From NCBI RefSeq assembly GCF_014290175.1, contig NZ_JACOOR010000004.1, positions 186,001-250,000 of the forward strand: a stretch of DNA of 64,000 bases. The letters run 5' to 3'. Position numbers and translations under genes: made by a program. Each line of letters starts with the position of its first letter. Within the stretch, counting starts at the first letter, position 1. The notes below the pieces were generated by a model. The model worked only from the letters and a program-made list of their open reading frames with translations, did no database searches and was not told where the DNA came from. Shown here in pieces: positions 1-8,486 of the stretch. Source of the stretch: Anaerosacchariphilus hominis (GTDB taxonomy: Bacteria; Bacillota; Clostridia; Lachnospirales; Lachnospiraceae).

Positions 1-62
1 TTATGAAACGCAACGGTTGGACCGAGGAAACAGTAAAAAATCATCACGCAAATCTGGAATAG
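1..62 (+). CDS. 3' end of an unidentified gene (truncated by window edge)
   Basis: Frame 3 is open from the window edge to a TAG at 60-62 and would end in a Lys/Asn/Glu-rich tail (…NGWTEETVKNHHANLE). The next start codon, at 80, follows after 17 bases with its ribosome site (aaagga) immediately behind this stop, which is the spacing expected inside an operon. Only about 20 codons are visible, so no family can be named. Confidence 0.4.
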   Translation, partial: MKRNGWTEETVKNHHANLE

Positions 63-79
63 CAAAGGAACGGGATCCT

Positions 80-676
80 ATGAAAAAGATGGCATTGCAT
101 ACGACGCTTCAGCTGTCGATGGAGGAATATATCGATACGATCAGCGGACTGGTAGTAGAATATTACGGGAGAGCAGCAGAGGATAAAAAGCTGATGCAGG
201 AGCTGCACATGTCCCAGGAGGAGCAGAGCCGGTTTACCGTAGAGTACCTGACTGTATTGCTGGTCATCGAGGCGCTGTCCTGGAATGCAAAGCCGAAGCT
301 GACCTCGGAGAAATACCGGACCCAGATTCAGGAGGCGGTAGCCCGGGATGTGTACGGAAAGCTGGTGGGAACGGCAGACGGCACCTCCGTGGAGGAGTGC
401 ATGAAGTTCTATCAGGCCCGTCTGGGTATGTTTGGTCAGATCTGTAAGCAGATCTGGCAGTCCGATCCGGAGGTGCGGCAGAAGGATATCGTGGGCTTTG
501 CCCGGTATCTGCTGTCCCAGGTGTCGGAACGCAGTGAAAAGGAAGGCATCCAGGCCCTGAAGTATCTGGGGATCCAGCTTAGCTCCGCTACGGACAGCTT
601 CTACGCCCTGATCACCAATACGGTGCAGGACAGCTATCTTTTTAACCGGAAACCAAGCTATATCGTACAGAAATAG
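80..676 (+). CDS. hypothetical helical protein, function unknown
   Basis: I do not recognise this 198-residue protein. It has no signal peptide, no membrane segment and no cysteine cluster, and it reads as mostly amphipathic helix (Glu/Lys/Gln-rich, for example around LTVLLVIEALSW near residue 55). The frame stays open upstream to a TTG at 17, but the ATG at 80 has the better ribosome site (aagga, about 10 bases upstream) and does not overlap the preceding gene. It lies between an unidentified gene and a short-chain dehydrogenase and is probably cotranscribed with both. The DNA ends with a small hairpin (tcgcgaaagcga, 684-695) in the spacer to the next gene. Confidence 0.6.
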   Translation: MKKMALHTTLQLSMEEYIDTISGLVVEYYGRAAEDKKLMQELHMSQEEQSRFTVEYLTVLLVIEALSWNAKPKLTSEKYRTQIQEAVARDVYGKLVGTADGTSVEECMKFYQARLGMFGQICKQIWQSDPEVRQKDIVGFARYLLSQVSERSEKEGIQALKYLGIQLSSATDSFYALITNTVQDSYLFNRKPSYIVQK

Positions 677-721
677 AATCAAATCGCGAAAGCGATTCCA
701 CAGGAATAGGAGCGGACGAGA

Positions 722-1498
722 ATGCATACAATAAAAGAGAGAGTATGTGTGGTAACGGGAGCGGCCAAGAGTATCGGCTTCGCAGTGGCGGAGCGGTACT
801 GTAAGGATGGAGCCACAGTCATTCTTCTGGATGTGAATCCGGAAGTGGAGAAGAGCGCGGCCACGCTCTGGGAGCAGGGCTATGACGCCAAGGGATACGT
901 GGTGGACATTACAGACCGAAATGCGGTGAAGGAGACTTTCCGAAAGATTCACGCAGAACACCCCACGGTCTACAGTCTGGTGAATGTGGCCGGTCTGTCC
1001 AGCTAGAATCCCATCGAGGATGTGACTCCGGAAGAGTGGGATAAGATCATGAAGGTCAATGTTTACGGTGCTTTCTACTGTATTCAGGAAGTCATCGGGG
1101 ACATGAAAGAAGCTAAAGAGGGTAAGATCATTAACTTCTCATCCAAGAGCGGAAAGACCGGTTCGGCGCTGATGGTTCCTTACTCTTCAGCCAAGGGCGC
1201 GATCATTGCCATGACCCAGGCCATCGCCTATGAGGTGGCTCCTTTCAATATCAATGTAAACTGTATCTGCCCGGGTATCACCGATCACACGGGCGTATGG
1301 AGCGCGGTAAGCGCAGGCTATATCAAGAATCTTCATATGGAGCGGGATAAAGTCGTAGACAAGTTCACCGCCAAGGTGCCGCTGGGCCGGCTGACCTCCA
1401 TCGAAGATGTGGTAGACTTTGTTGAGTTTTTGACGGTTTCCGGTGACTATTGTACCGGCCAGGCGTTTAATGTGAGCGGTGGCCGGGAGATGCATTGA
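722..1498 (+). pseudogene. short-chain dehydrogenase/reductase interrupted by an in-frame TAG
   Basis: Read through, the frame encodes a complete 258-residue classical SDR: the NAD(P) motif TGAAKSIG near residue 12, the NVAG structural motif near residue 89, an active-site Ser in INFSS, and YSSAK as the YxxxK catalytic pair, ending in the usual FNVSGG region. A single TAG at 1004-1006 (codon 95) interrupts it; both halves are in the same frame and no other lesion is visible. The position follows NVAGLSS, where family members usually carry a polar residue, so a CAG or AAG to TAG change is the simplest explanation. Options are a fresh pseudogene, a strain-level mutation, a sequencing error or suppression. 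The substrate cannot be inferred. The ribosome site (aggag) precedes the ATG at 722. Confidence 0.8.
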
Positions 1499-1528
1499 AA
1501 CCTGTACTATATAATCTGACTCTCCAAA

Positions 1529-1575
1529 AAGACGGGAGATACTTTCCAGGGAAGCAGGAAAGTATCTCCCGTCTT
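1529..1575 (+). terminator. intrinsic terminator after the SDR gene
   Basis: A perfect 19-bp stem (1529-1547 with 1557-1575) with a 9-base loop, followed by a T-rich run. It ends the first operon. Confidence 0.85.
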
Positions 1576-1576
1576 C

Positions 1577-1715
1577 TTTATGGAATAGGAAATTCCGATA
1601 GAATTCCCTATTCCATAAAAGCAAGCAGAGCTTGCAAAGATGCGCACTCGGCGCAGTGGTAGATAGTTGCCAAGGCAACCGCGCCTCGGCGCGACGGAAC
1701 CGGAAGGGCATAGAA
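1577..1715. repeat. cluster of intergenic hairpins
   Basis: Three or four dyads follow one another. A 13-bp perfect inverted repeat (1577-1589 with 1607-1619) is extended inward by aattc/gaatt; then come small hairpins gcaag/cttgc near 1620, gttgcc/ggcaac near 1667 and cgcgcc/ggcgcg near 1680. The gttgccaaggcaac part resembles gtcgctaaggcgac near 48335, with the same stem-loop plan but changed bases. No gene is visible here. Confidence 0.5.
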
Positions 1716-1763
1716 TATCCTCCGTTGGAATAAACTGATAGAAAAGGCCGGGGAGGGACAGGA

Positions 1764-3272
1764 TTGAGATGGGACTTGAAATGGGACAGGGTCCGGAGAG
1801 AAAAACGGAGTCAGGTTCTGGAGAAGACAGCGCTTCTGCTTCTGGGCTGCGTAATTCTCTGTATACAGGTACATGGAAGAGGGAGAGGAAAAGAAGAGGA
1901 ACTTCCGGTATATCAAGAGGAAATAACGAAAGAGACAGATGAGACAGAGAAGATAAACAAGAGAGAAGATTCCTTGGAGGAGGAAGATATGGAGGCAGAA
2001 AATGCAGTTTTGAAAGAAGAACCGATCCGGGTTCTTTTGAAAACGGATGAATTCCGGGATATCCTGCATGAGAATGTGGAGTTGGAAGCGGCAGACGGAG
2101 AAGAACTGTCACTTCTGGGCGGCGAAGAAGGAAAGGTTCTGGAGACAGGAACCATCTTTTTGTTCAGCTGGGAGGACGGTGTGTTATACTTGAACGGGGA
2201 ACCCCTGGCAGACTGGCCGGAGGTGATGACGGTGCAGGCCGGAGAACAGGGAATCCAGGCAGTTTCCCTGAACCGGAACTGCGGCCATCCGGTGTATCCG
2301 GGGCTTCTGGAAATCCGGCCTTCGGAGAAGGGATTTTATCTGATCAACGAGCTGCCGGTGGAGACCTATCTGAAGGGGGTGGTCCCCAGCGAAATGCCCT
2401 CGGGCTATCACAGCGAAGCTCTGAAGGCCCAGGCAGTCTGCGCCCGTACCTATGCTTATAAGGAGCAGAGCGCATACGGCTATCCTTTCTGCGAGGCTCA
2501 TGTGGACGACAGCGTCCATTATCAGGTCTATGGAAATGTGGAACGGACAGAGGCCACAGACCGGGCCGTGGAGGAGACAGAGGGACAGGTACTGGTCTGG
2601 CAGGGAGAGCTGATTACGGCTTATTACTTTTCCACCTCCTGGGGAGCTGTGGGAAACCAGGAGGTCTGGAAGGATGGAGACAGGGAGATGACGCCCTATC
2701 TGACAGTTCATCAGGTAAAGGAGGGCGGGGAGACCGTGGATTTGAGCACGGAAAAGGCCTTTCGGAAGTTTCTGAAAAACCGGGAGGATACCTGGGAAGC
2801 AGAACTGGGGTGGTATCGCTGGGAACTGGAGGAGGATAATGAAAATCTGTCCGTTCATGTGAATCAGGCGGAAGCCATCGGAACGATACAGGGTATCGAC
2901 GTGCTGGAGCGAAATCCGGGCGGCGCGGCAGTACGGCTTCGGATTCGTGGAAAAAAACAAAACCTGGAGATTGCAGGAGAGTATGAGATCCGGGAGCTCC
3001 TTGGCCTGCCGGGTGCAGAGATCCGGAAGCAGGACGGAACGGTATCCCGCTGCGGGAGTCTTCTTCCCAGCGCCTGCTTTCAGATCACGCCGCTGTTTGA
3101 TAAAAAAGGAGAGCTGTCCGGCTGGAAGCTGCAGGGCGGCGGCTATGGCCACGGCGTGGGTATGAGCCAGAACGCGGCCAACGCCATGGGAAAGCAGGGA
3201 AAATCCTTTGAAGAAATTCTGGAGTTCTTTTATGCGGGTGCAGAATTGACGGGAATCGGTGGAATATGGTAA
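1764..3272 (+). CDS. SpoIID/LytB-domain protein (sporulation-type peptidoglycan hydrolase or relative)
   Basis: A 502-residue protein with one N-terminal membrane segment (about residues 22-38), a highly acidic linker (about 43-100) and a SpoIID/LytB domain. The domain is shown by the VVPSEMP segment and the conserved LKAQAVCARTYA helix near 200-230, and by GGGYGHGVGMSQ near 458. In SpoIID the Glu of the PSEMP segment is the catalytic acid of a lytic transglycosylase that thins septal peptidoglycan during engulfment. This copy is longer than B. subtilis SpoIID because of the linker, so it could be SpoIID itself or a LytB-like paralogue. The start is a TTG at 1764 with gggaggga upstream; the nearby ATG at 1769 is out of frame. 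No spoIIQ or spoIIR is next to it. Confidence 0.82.
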   Translation: MRWDLKWDRVRREKRSQVLEKTALLLLGCVILCIQVHGRGRGKEEELPVYQEEITKETDETEKINKREDSLEEEDMEAENAVLKEEPIRVLLKTDEFRDILHENVELEAADGEELSLLGGEEGKVLETGTIFLFSWEDGVLYLNGEPLADWPEVMTVQAGEQGIQAVSLNRNCGHPVYPGLLEIRPSEKGFYLINELPVETYLKGVVPSEMPSGYHSEALKAQAVCARTYAYKEQSAYGYPFCEAHVDDSVHYQVYGNVERTEATDRAVEETEGQVLVWQGELITAYYFSTSWGAVGNQEVWKDGDREMTPYLTVHQVKEGGETVDLSTEKAFRKFLKNREDTWEAELGWYRWELEEDNENLSVHVNQAEAIGTIQGIDVLERNPGGAAVRLRIRGKKQNLEIAGEYEIRELLGLPGAEIRKQDGTVSRCGSLLPSACFQITPLFDKKGELSGWKLQGGGYGHGVGMSQNAANAMGKQGKSFEEILEFFYAGAELTGIGGIW

Positions 3273-3322
3273 GATAATCTGTATGAGATAAGACGGGGAA
3301 CGTCTGAGACAGAGACTGCGCG

Positions 3323-3347
3323 GGATAAAGGATAAAGGATAAAGGAT
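3323..3347 (+). repeat. 7-bp tandem repeat (ggataaa, 3.6 copies)
   Basis: Three full copies and a partial copy of ggataaa lie in the spacer just ahead of the yihY-like start codon at 3360. The ATG is 13 bases after the last unit, so copy-number change would alter the translation-initiation region. Confidence 0.7.
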
Positions 3348-3359
3348 GACGGGGGTACG

Positions 3360-4262
3360 ATGAAGCTTCTGAAAAAATGCGTGAAATTAATCATGGGCTT
3401 TCTGAACGCCATGCAGGAGGACTGCGTGGCGGCGTATGCGGCACAGACCGCGTACTTTATTATGCTGTCCTTTTTCCCTTTTATCATTTTGCTGGTGACC
3501 CTGATCCAGTATACCTCCCTGACTCCCGAGAATATCTACCGGGTGGCCCAGGTGCTTTTTCCGCCCAGCATGGATACCTTTATTCAGGGGCTCATTGATG
3601 AAGTCTACAGCCGGACGGCGGTGACCATTTCCCTGTCCGCGATCATGACCGCCTGGTCCGCAGGCAAGGGCTTCATGGGGCTGATTCAGGGCATGAATAT
3701 GATCTACAATGTGGAGGAGCGCAGAAACTACATCATCCTGCGTCTCCAGTCCGCTCTTTATACGGTGGTGTTTGTGGTGGCCATTATCCTGTCCCTGGTG
3801 GTGCTGGTCTTCGGTAATTCCCTGCACAAGGTGGCGGTGGAATACGCGCCCATTCTCACCTATGTGACGGAGATCATCCTGCGTCTCAAAGGCATAGTGG
3901 CCATCGGAATTCTGGCGGTGCTTTTTATGGTTCTGTACCGGTTTGTGCCGAACCGGAAGGTACGTCTGTTCCGGCAGGCGCCGGGAGCCCTGTTTTCCGC
4001 TGTGTGCTGGTATGTATTTTCCATCGTGTTCTCCCTGTATGTGGAGTATTCACCGGGCCTGATCAATATGTACGGCAGTCTGACCACGATTGTGCTGGTG
4101 ATGCTGTGGCTGTACTTCTGTATGTACATTATTCTCATTGGCGCCGAGATCAATTCCTACTTCGAGGATCAGTTCCGCCGGGTGTCTTATTACAGACGGA
4201 TGTTGAAGGAACAGAAGCGGGAACAGCAGCGGGAACAGCAGAATAAAACAGAAAATACTTGA
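3360..4262 (+). CDS. YihY/BrkB family inner-membrane protein
   Basis: A 300-residue integral membrane protein with about six hydrophobic segments. The family signature is visible in the N-terminal half (AAQTAYFIMLSFFPF near residue 25) and in the helical repeats after it (ITAWSAGKG-like segment near 98, GSLTTIVLVMLWLY near 240). The tail is charged and Gln/Arg-rich (after residue 275). Members were once called RNase BN, but that activity belongs to another protein; a transport or envelope role is likely and not established. The start is the ATG at 3360 with a weak gggggt ribosome site. It follows the SpoIID-like gene by 87 bases. Confidence 0.8.
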   Translation: MKLLKKCVKLIMGFLNAMQEDCVAAYAAQTAYFIMLSFFPFIILLVTLIQYTSLTPENIYRVAQVLFPPSMDTFIQGLIDEVYSRTAVTISLSAIMTAWSAGKGFMGLIQGMNMIYNVEERRNYIILRLQSALYTVVFVVAIILSLVVLVFGNSLHKVAVEYAPILTYVTEIILRLKGIVAIGILAVLFMVLYRFVPNRKVRLFRQAPGALFSAVCWYVFSIVFSLYVEYSPGLINMYGSLTTIVLVMLWLYFCMYIILIGAEINSYFEDQFRRVSYYRRMLKEQKREQQREQQNKTENT

Positions 4263-4301
4263 CAACCGCCGCTGGGCAGGTATAGAATAAATCTCGATAT
4301 A

Positions 4302-4576
4302 ACAAATGCGATGAAGGTGCACAGTAAAGCCTTTTCTTCTTTCAGAGAGAGACCGTCAGCGGCTGTAAGCGGTTTTAAGTTCAGAAAAGCGCCTGAAATT
4401 CACACCGGAGCAGCATTGCTGAAGAGCTTTGGTAGGCAGTGACGTAGCCTGCACGTTACGCAGAAGATGAGAGCCTGTCTGATAAATTCTGATAAATATA
4501 GAAAACAGAGTGACAGGAATCAGGGTGGTACCGCGGAATATATTGTCCGTCCCTACATTTTAGTAGGGACGGATTT
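4302..4576 (+). promoter_or_regulatory. T-box riboswitch, phenylalanine specifier (UUC), upstream of pheS
   Basis: The leader contains the T-box sequence agggtggtaccgcgg (4522-4536) and an overlapping terminator stem (gtccgtccctac 4545-4556 with gtagggacgga 4563-4573, then seven T). Stem I carries the cagagag AG-bulge region (about 4345) and the specifier context gaaaTTCacaccggagc, so the specifier codon is TTC at 4399-4401. Uncharged tRNA-Phe pairing with UUC would stabilise the antiterminator and turn on pheST. The gene downstream is the Phe-tRNA synthetase, which agrees with the codon. Confidence 0.93.
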
Positions 4577-4672
4577 TTTTGCGCGTTTGCATTGAGAAGG
4601 GCAGGCGGCTTTCCGAGACTGCCCTGGAGTACACGTCCCTAAAAAACCAATAATTCAGGAAAGGTGAGAAGA

Positions 4673-5692
4673 ATGAAGGAAAAACTGCAGAAAATCCGGG
4701 AAAATGCCATTGCCCAGATTCGGGAAGCAAAGAATCTGAACACACTGAATGACGCCCGCGTGGCGATTCTCGGTAAAAAAGGTGAACTGACCAGCGTACT
4801 GAAGAGCATGAAGGATGTGGCTCCCGAGGACAGACCGAAGGTGGGCCAGCTGGTGAATGAGACCCGAGAGGAGATTGAAAAGGTCCTGGAAGAGGCCAAG
4901 GCAAAGATGGAGGCTATGGTTCGTGAGGAGAAGCTGAAAGCGGAGGTTATCGATGTAACCCTTCCGGCCAAGAAGAACAACGTAGGCCATCGTCATCCGA
5001 ACACCATCGCTCTGGAAGAGGTGGAGCGTATCTTCATCGGTATGGGCTATGAGGTAGTAGAAGGCCCGGAGATCGAGTATGATCTTTATAATTTTGAAAA
5101 GCTGAACATCCCCGAGGGACATCCGGCCAAGGATGAGCAGGATACCTTCTATATTAATAAGAACATCGTACTGCGTACCCAGACTTCTCCGTGTCAGGCC
5201 CGTGTCATGGAACAGGGCAAGCTGCCCATCCGTATGATTGCGCCGGGACGTGTATTCCGTTCCGATGAGGTGGATGCGACCCATTCTCCGTCCTTCCATC
5301 AGATCGAGGGTCTGGTTGTAGATAAGAATATTACCTTTGCGGATCTGAAGGGTACTCTGGAAGAGTTCGCGAAGGAACTGTTCGGAGCAGAGACAAAGAC
5401 AAAGTTCCGTCCTCATCATTTTCCGTTTACAGAGCCCAGTGCCGAGGTGGACGTGAGCTGCTTCAAGTGCGGCGGAAAGGGCTGCCGTTTCTGCAAGGGC
5501 AGCGGCTGGATCGAGATCCTGGGCTGCGGTATGGTACATCCCCACGTACTGGAGATGTGCGGCATCGATCCCAACGAGTACACCGGCTTTGCCTTTGGTG
5601 TAGGTCTGGAGAGAATTGCGCTCTTGAAATACGAGATTGATGATATGCGTCTGTTGTATGAGAACGATATTCGGTTCCTGAAACAGTTTTGA
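4673..5692 (+). CDS. pheS: phenylalanine-tRNA ligase alpha subunit
   Basis: A 339-residue class II synthetase catalytic subunit that charges tRNA-Phe as an alpha2-beta2 tetramer with PheT. It has the N-terminal coiled-coil tRNA-binding arm (1-85), motif 2 ([19 protein letters not shown] near 190-210) and motif 3 ([14 protein letters not shown] near 303). A CxxC-x4-CxxC cluster lies near 263-275, as in the Bacillus enzyme, and may bind zinc. The ATG at 4673 is preferred over the GTG at 4664 because aggaaagg ends 7 bases before it. Expression is controlled by the T-box in front. pheT follows after a 162-base spacer holding a structured repeat. Confidence 0.97.
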   Translation: MKEKLQKIRENAIAQIREAKNLNTLNDARVAILGKKGELTSVLKSMKDVAPEDRPKVGQLVNETREEIEKVLEEAKAKMEAMVREEKLKAEVIDVTLPAKKNNVGHRHPNTIALEEVERIFIGMGYEVVEGPEIEYDLYNFEKLNIPEGHPAKDEQDTFYINKNIVLRTQTSPCQARVMEQGKLPIRMIAPGRVFRSDEVDATHSPSFHQIEGLVVDKNITFADLKGTLEEFAKELFGAETKTKFRPHHFPFTEPSAEVDVSCFKCGGKGCRFCKGSGWIEILGCGMVHPHVLEMCGIDPNEYTGFAFGVGLERIALLKYEIDDMRLLYENDIRFLKQF

Positions 5693-5702
5693 TAGCAGTG
5701 AG

Positions 5703-5824
5703 CCGTGCACAGGAAGGCACAGGCATTTGCAGACAGATGTATCTGACTGCGGATGCATGGGACTTGCTGTATGGGGCGATAGCCCCAAGCGAGGGAAAAC
5801 GAAGTTTTCTCGAGCGTAGCACGG
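5703..5824. repeat. structured intergenic element, copy A (between pheS and pheT)
   Basis: A 122-bp element bounded by ccgtgc (5703-5708) and its complement gcacgg (5819-5824). Inside are a cagat/atctg hairpin, ggggcgatagcccc, and cgagggaaaacgaagttttctcg. The last two blocks are nearly the same in copy B (32040-32165), where the outer arms are cagtgc/gcactg: the sequence has changed while the pairing is kept. This points to selection or origin as a folded element. It lies inside the pheST transcript. Confidence 0.7.
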
Positions 5825-5854
5825 GGAACGTTTGGAATAGAGAGGAGAATAAAA

Positions 5855-8275
5855 ATGGATACATCTTTATCATGGATTAAAGCTTATGTGCCCGATCTGG
5901 ATGTGACGGCCCAGGAATATACCGATGCGATGACGCTTTCCGGAACGAAGGTAGAGGGTTTTACCAGGCTGGATGCAGATCTGGAGAATATCATCATCGG
6001 ACAGATTGTGAAGATTGAGCAGCACCCGGATGCGGACAAGCTGGTGATTTGCCAGGTCAATATCGGAGAGGCGGAGCCGATTCAGATCGTGACCGGTGCA
6101 CCCAATGTAAAGGAAGGACAGAAGGTTCCGGTGGTCCTGGACGGCGGCCGTGTGGCTGGCGGACACGACGGTAAGATGACCCCGGGCGGAATTAAGATTA
6201 AGAAAGGTAAGCTTCGCGGCGTAGAGTCCAACGGCATGATGTGCTCCATCGAGGAGCTGGGTCAGACCCGTGAAATGTACCCGGAGGCTCCGGAGTACGG
6301 CATCTACATCTTCCCGGACGACGCAGTGGTAGGCGAGAGCGCCATCCATGCACTGGGACTGGACGATGTGGTATTTGAGTACGAGATTACCTCCAACCGT
6401 GTGGACTGCTACAGCGTCATCGGTATCGCCCGCGAGGCGGCAGCTACCTTCCGTAAGAAGTTCGTACCTCCTGTTGTGACCGTAAAGGGATCCGGCGGAG
6501 ACGTGAATGATTATATTAAAGTAGATGTAAAGGATGCAGATCTCTGCCCCCGTTATTGCGCAAGAGTCGTAAAGAACATCAAGCTGGCTCCATCACCCAA
6601 GTGGATGCAGCGCAGACTGGCTGTCAACGGTATCCGTCCCATTAATAATATTGTTGATATCACCAACTATGTCATGGAAGAGTATGGCCAGCCCATGCAC
6701 GCTTACGACCTGGATACTATCGCCGGTCATCAGATTCTGGTGCGCCGGGCCGAGGAAGACGAGAAGTTCGTTACCCTGGACGGTCAGGAGCGGACCATGG
6801 ATGAAAATGTGCTGATGATCTGCGACGGCGAGAAGGCTGTGGGCATCGCGGGTATCATGGGCGGAGAGAACTCCATGATCACCGATAATGTAAAGACTAT
6901 GCTCTTTGAGGCTGCCTGCTTCGATGGCGTGAACATCCGTCTTTCCGCAAAGCGTATCGGCCTTCGTACGGACGCTTCCGGTAAGTTCGAGAAGGGTCTG
7001 GATCCGAATAACGCGCAGGCGGCTATCGATCGTGCCTGCCAGCTCATCGAGGAGCTGGGCGCTGGTGAAGTAGTAGACGGCATGGTAGATGTATACAACG
7101 GCAAGAGTGAGCCCTCCAGAGTGACGTTTGACGCAGACAGGATCAACGCCCTGCTGGGAACAGATCTGACCAGGAAACAGATGCTGGATTACCTGAAGCT
7201 GGTAGAACTGGATTACGATGAGAAGACAAACGAGATCGTAGCGCCCACCTTCCGTCAGGATATTCACCGCCTGGCAGATGTGGCTGAAGAGGTAGCGCGT
7301 TTCTTTGGATATGATAATATTCCGACCACTCTTCCGAGAGGAGAGGCGACCACCGGCAAGCTTCCGTTCAAGCTTCGTGTGGAGGCTGTGGCAAGAGATA
7401 TCGCGGAGTTCTGCGGATTCTCTCAGGGCATGACCTATTCCTTCGAGAGCCCGAAGGTATTTGACAAGCTGCTTCTGAGTGTCGATGATCCCATGCGCCA
7501 GGCCATTAAGATCTCCAACCCGCTGGGCGAGGACTTCAGCATCATGCGTACCACATCCATGAACGGCATGCTGACCTCACTGGCTACCAACTACAACCGC
7601 AGAAATAAAAATGTACGTCTCTATGAGCTGGGCAATATTTATATCGCAAAAGAACTGCCGCTTAACGAACTTCCGGATGAGCGCATGCAGTTTACATTGG
7701 GTATGTATGGCGACGGCGATTTCTATAACATGAAGGGCGTGGTCGAGGAGTTCTTTGAAAAACTGGGCATGCGCGACCGCGTACACTATGATCCGAAGGC
7801 CGGTAAAAACTATCTGCATCCGGGCCGTCAGGCAAATATCTATTACGATGGCAGGCTGATGGGATATCTGGGTGAGGTTCATCCGGTGGTTGCCGACAAT
7901 TACGGCATCGGCGAGCGCGCTTATGTGGCTGTCCTGGATATGCCGGCAGTGACCGAGGTGGCGACTTTCGATCGCAAGTACGAAGGTATAGCCAAATTCC
8001 CGGCTGTCACACGTGATATTTCCATGGTGATCCCGAAGGATGTGCTGGCAGGCCAGATCGAGGAAGTCATCGAGCAGAAGGGCGGAAGTCATCTGGAGAG
8101 CTTCAAGCTGTTCGATATCTACGAGGGAAGCCAGATTAAGGAAGGCTACAAGTCTGTGGCTTACTCTATCGTATTCCGCGGCAAGGACAAGACCCTTGAG
8201 GAAGGCGACATTTCCGCGGCTATGAAGCGGATTCTGAAGGGGCTGGAGGGCCTGAAGGCGGAGCTTCGCCAGTAA
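5855..8275 (+). CDS. pheT: phenylalanine-tRNA ligase beta subunit
   Basis: An 806-residue partner of PheS with the normal bacterial domain order: an EMAP-type tRNA-binding domain (about 40-150, with HPDADKLVICQVN), B3/B4 editing domain (about 210-385, which hydrolyses Tyr-tRNA-Phe), B5 DNA-binding-like domain (about 400-475), a catalytic-like core and a C-terminal ferredoxin-fold anticodon-binding domain (about 710-805, FPAVTRDISMV). Full length and intact. The ATG at 5855 has agaggag 8 bases upstream. It is cotranscribed with pheS across the repeat element and ended by the terminator at 8302. Confidence 0.97.
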   Translation: MDTSLSWIKAYVPDLDVTAQEYTDAMTLSGTKVEGFTRLDADLENIIIGQIVKIEQHPDADKLVICQVNIGEAEPIQIVTGAPNVKEGQKVPVVLDGGRVAGGHDGKMTPGGIKIKKGKLRGVESNGMMCSIEELGQTREMYPEAPEYGIYIFPDDAVVGESAIHALGLDDVVFEYEITSNRVDCYSVIGIAREAAATFRKKFVPPVVTVKGSGGDVNDYIKVDVKDADLCPRYCARVVKNIKLAPSPKWMQRRLAVNGIRPINNIVDITNYVMEEYGQPMHAYDLDTIAGHQILVRRAEEDEKFVTLDGQERTMDENVLMICDGEKAVGIAGIMGGENSMITDNVKTMLFEAACFDGVNIRLSAKRIGLRTDASGKFEKGLDPNNAQAAIDRACQLIEELGAGEVVDGMVDVYNGKSEPSRVTFDADRINALLGTDLTRKQMLDYLKLVELDYDEKTNEIVAPTFRQDIHRLADVAEEVARFFGYDNIPTTLPRGEATTGKLPFKLRVEAVARDIAEFCGFSQGMTYSFESPKVFDKLLLSVDDPMRQAIKISNPLGEDFSIMRTTSMNGMLTSLATNYNRRNKNVRLYELGNIYIAKELPLNELPDERMQFTLGMYGDGDFYNMKGVVEEFFEKLGMRDRVHYDPKAGKNYLHPGRQANIYYDGRLMGYLGEVHPVVADNYGIGERAYVAVLDMPAVTEVATFDRKYEGIAKFPAVTRDISMVIPKDVLAGQIEEVIEQKGGSHLESFKLFDIYEGSQIKEGYKSVAYSIVFRGKDKTLEEGDISAAMKRILKGLEGLKAELRQ

Positions 8276-8301
8276 ATGAAATCACGTTCCCTAACGGACA
8301 G

Positions 8302-8337
8302 ACAGACCGCCATGCTTTCGGGCAGAAGGCGGTCTGT
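8302..8337 (+). terminator. intrinsic terminator after pheT
   Basis: A 10-bp perfect stem (acagaccgcc 8302-8311 with ggcggtctgt 8328-8337) followed by tttt. Confidence 0.8.
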
Positions 8338-8366
8338 TTTGACATCAAGGAAAAATAAAAAAGCGA

Positions 8367-8395
8367 TTGACAAATTGTATCCTCGGGTATACAAT
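8367..8395 (+). promoter_or_regulatory. sigma-A promoter of the ABC importer, with an overlapping dyad
   Basis: TTGACA (8367-8372), 17 bases, TACAAT (8390-8395). A 7-bp inverted repeat, attgtat (8374-8380) and atacaat (8389-8395), fills the spacer and -10 and may be an operator. A small hairpin (acgcca/tggcgt, 8421-8440) follows in the leader. Confidence 0.85.
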
Positions 8396-8486
8396 AAAAC
8401 AAGTGATGCGGCACTTTAATACGCCAAAGCGCTGTGGCGTCGAAGCGTCAGTGTTGCAAAATGGAGGATATACAGGAGGATTTACT

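Noticed and set aside
44..961. 305-codon minus-strand open frame
   Set aside because: Runs across two sense genes in antisense; composition (His, Leu, Arg rich) is typical of a shadow.
1004..1006. Pyrrolysine or other stop-codon recoding in the SDR
   Set aside because: No pyl genes or recoding structure are visible, and SDRs have no known need for it; a nonsense mutation is simpler.
4655..5788. 377-codon minus-strand open frame
   Set aside because: Antisense shadow of pheS; no ribosome site and no recognisable domain.
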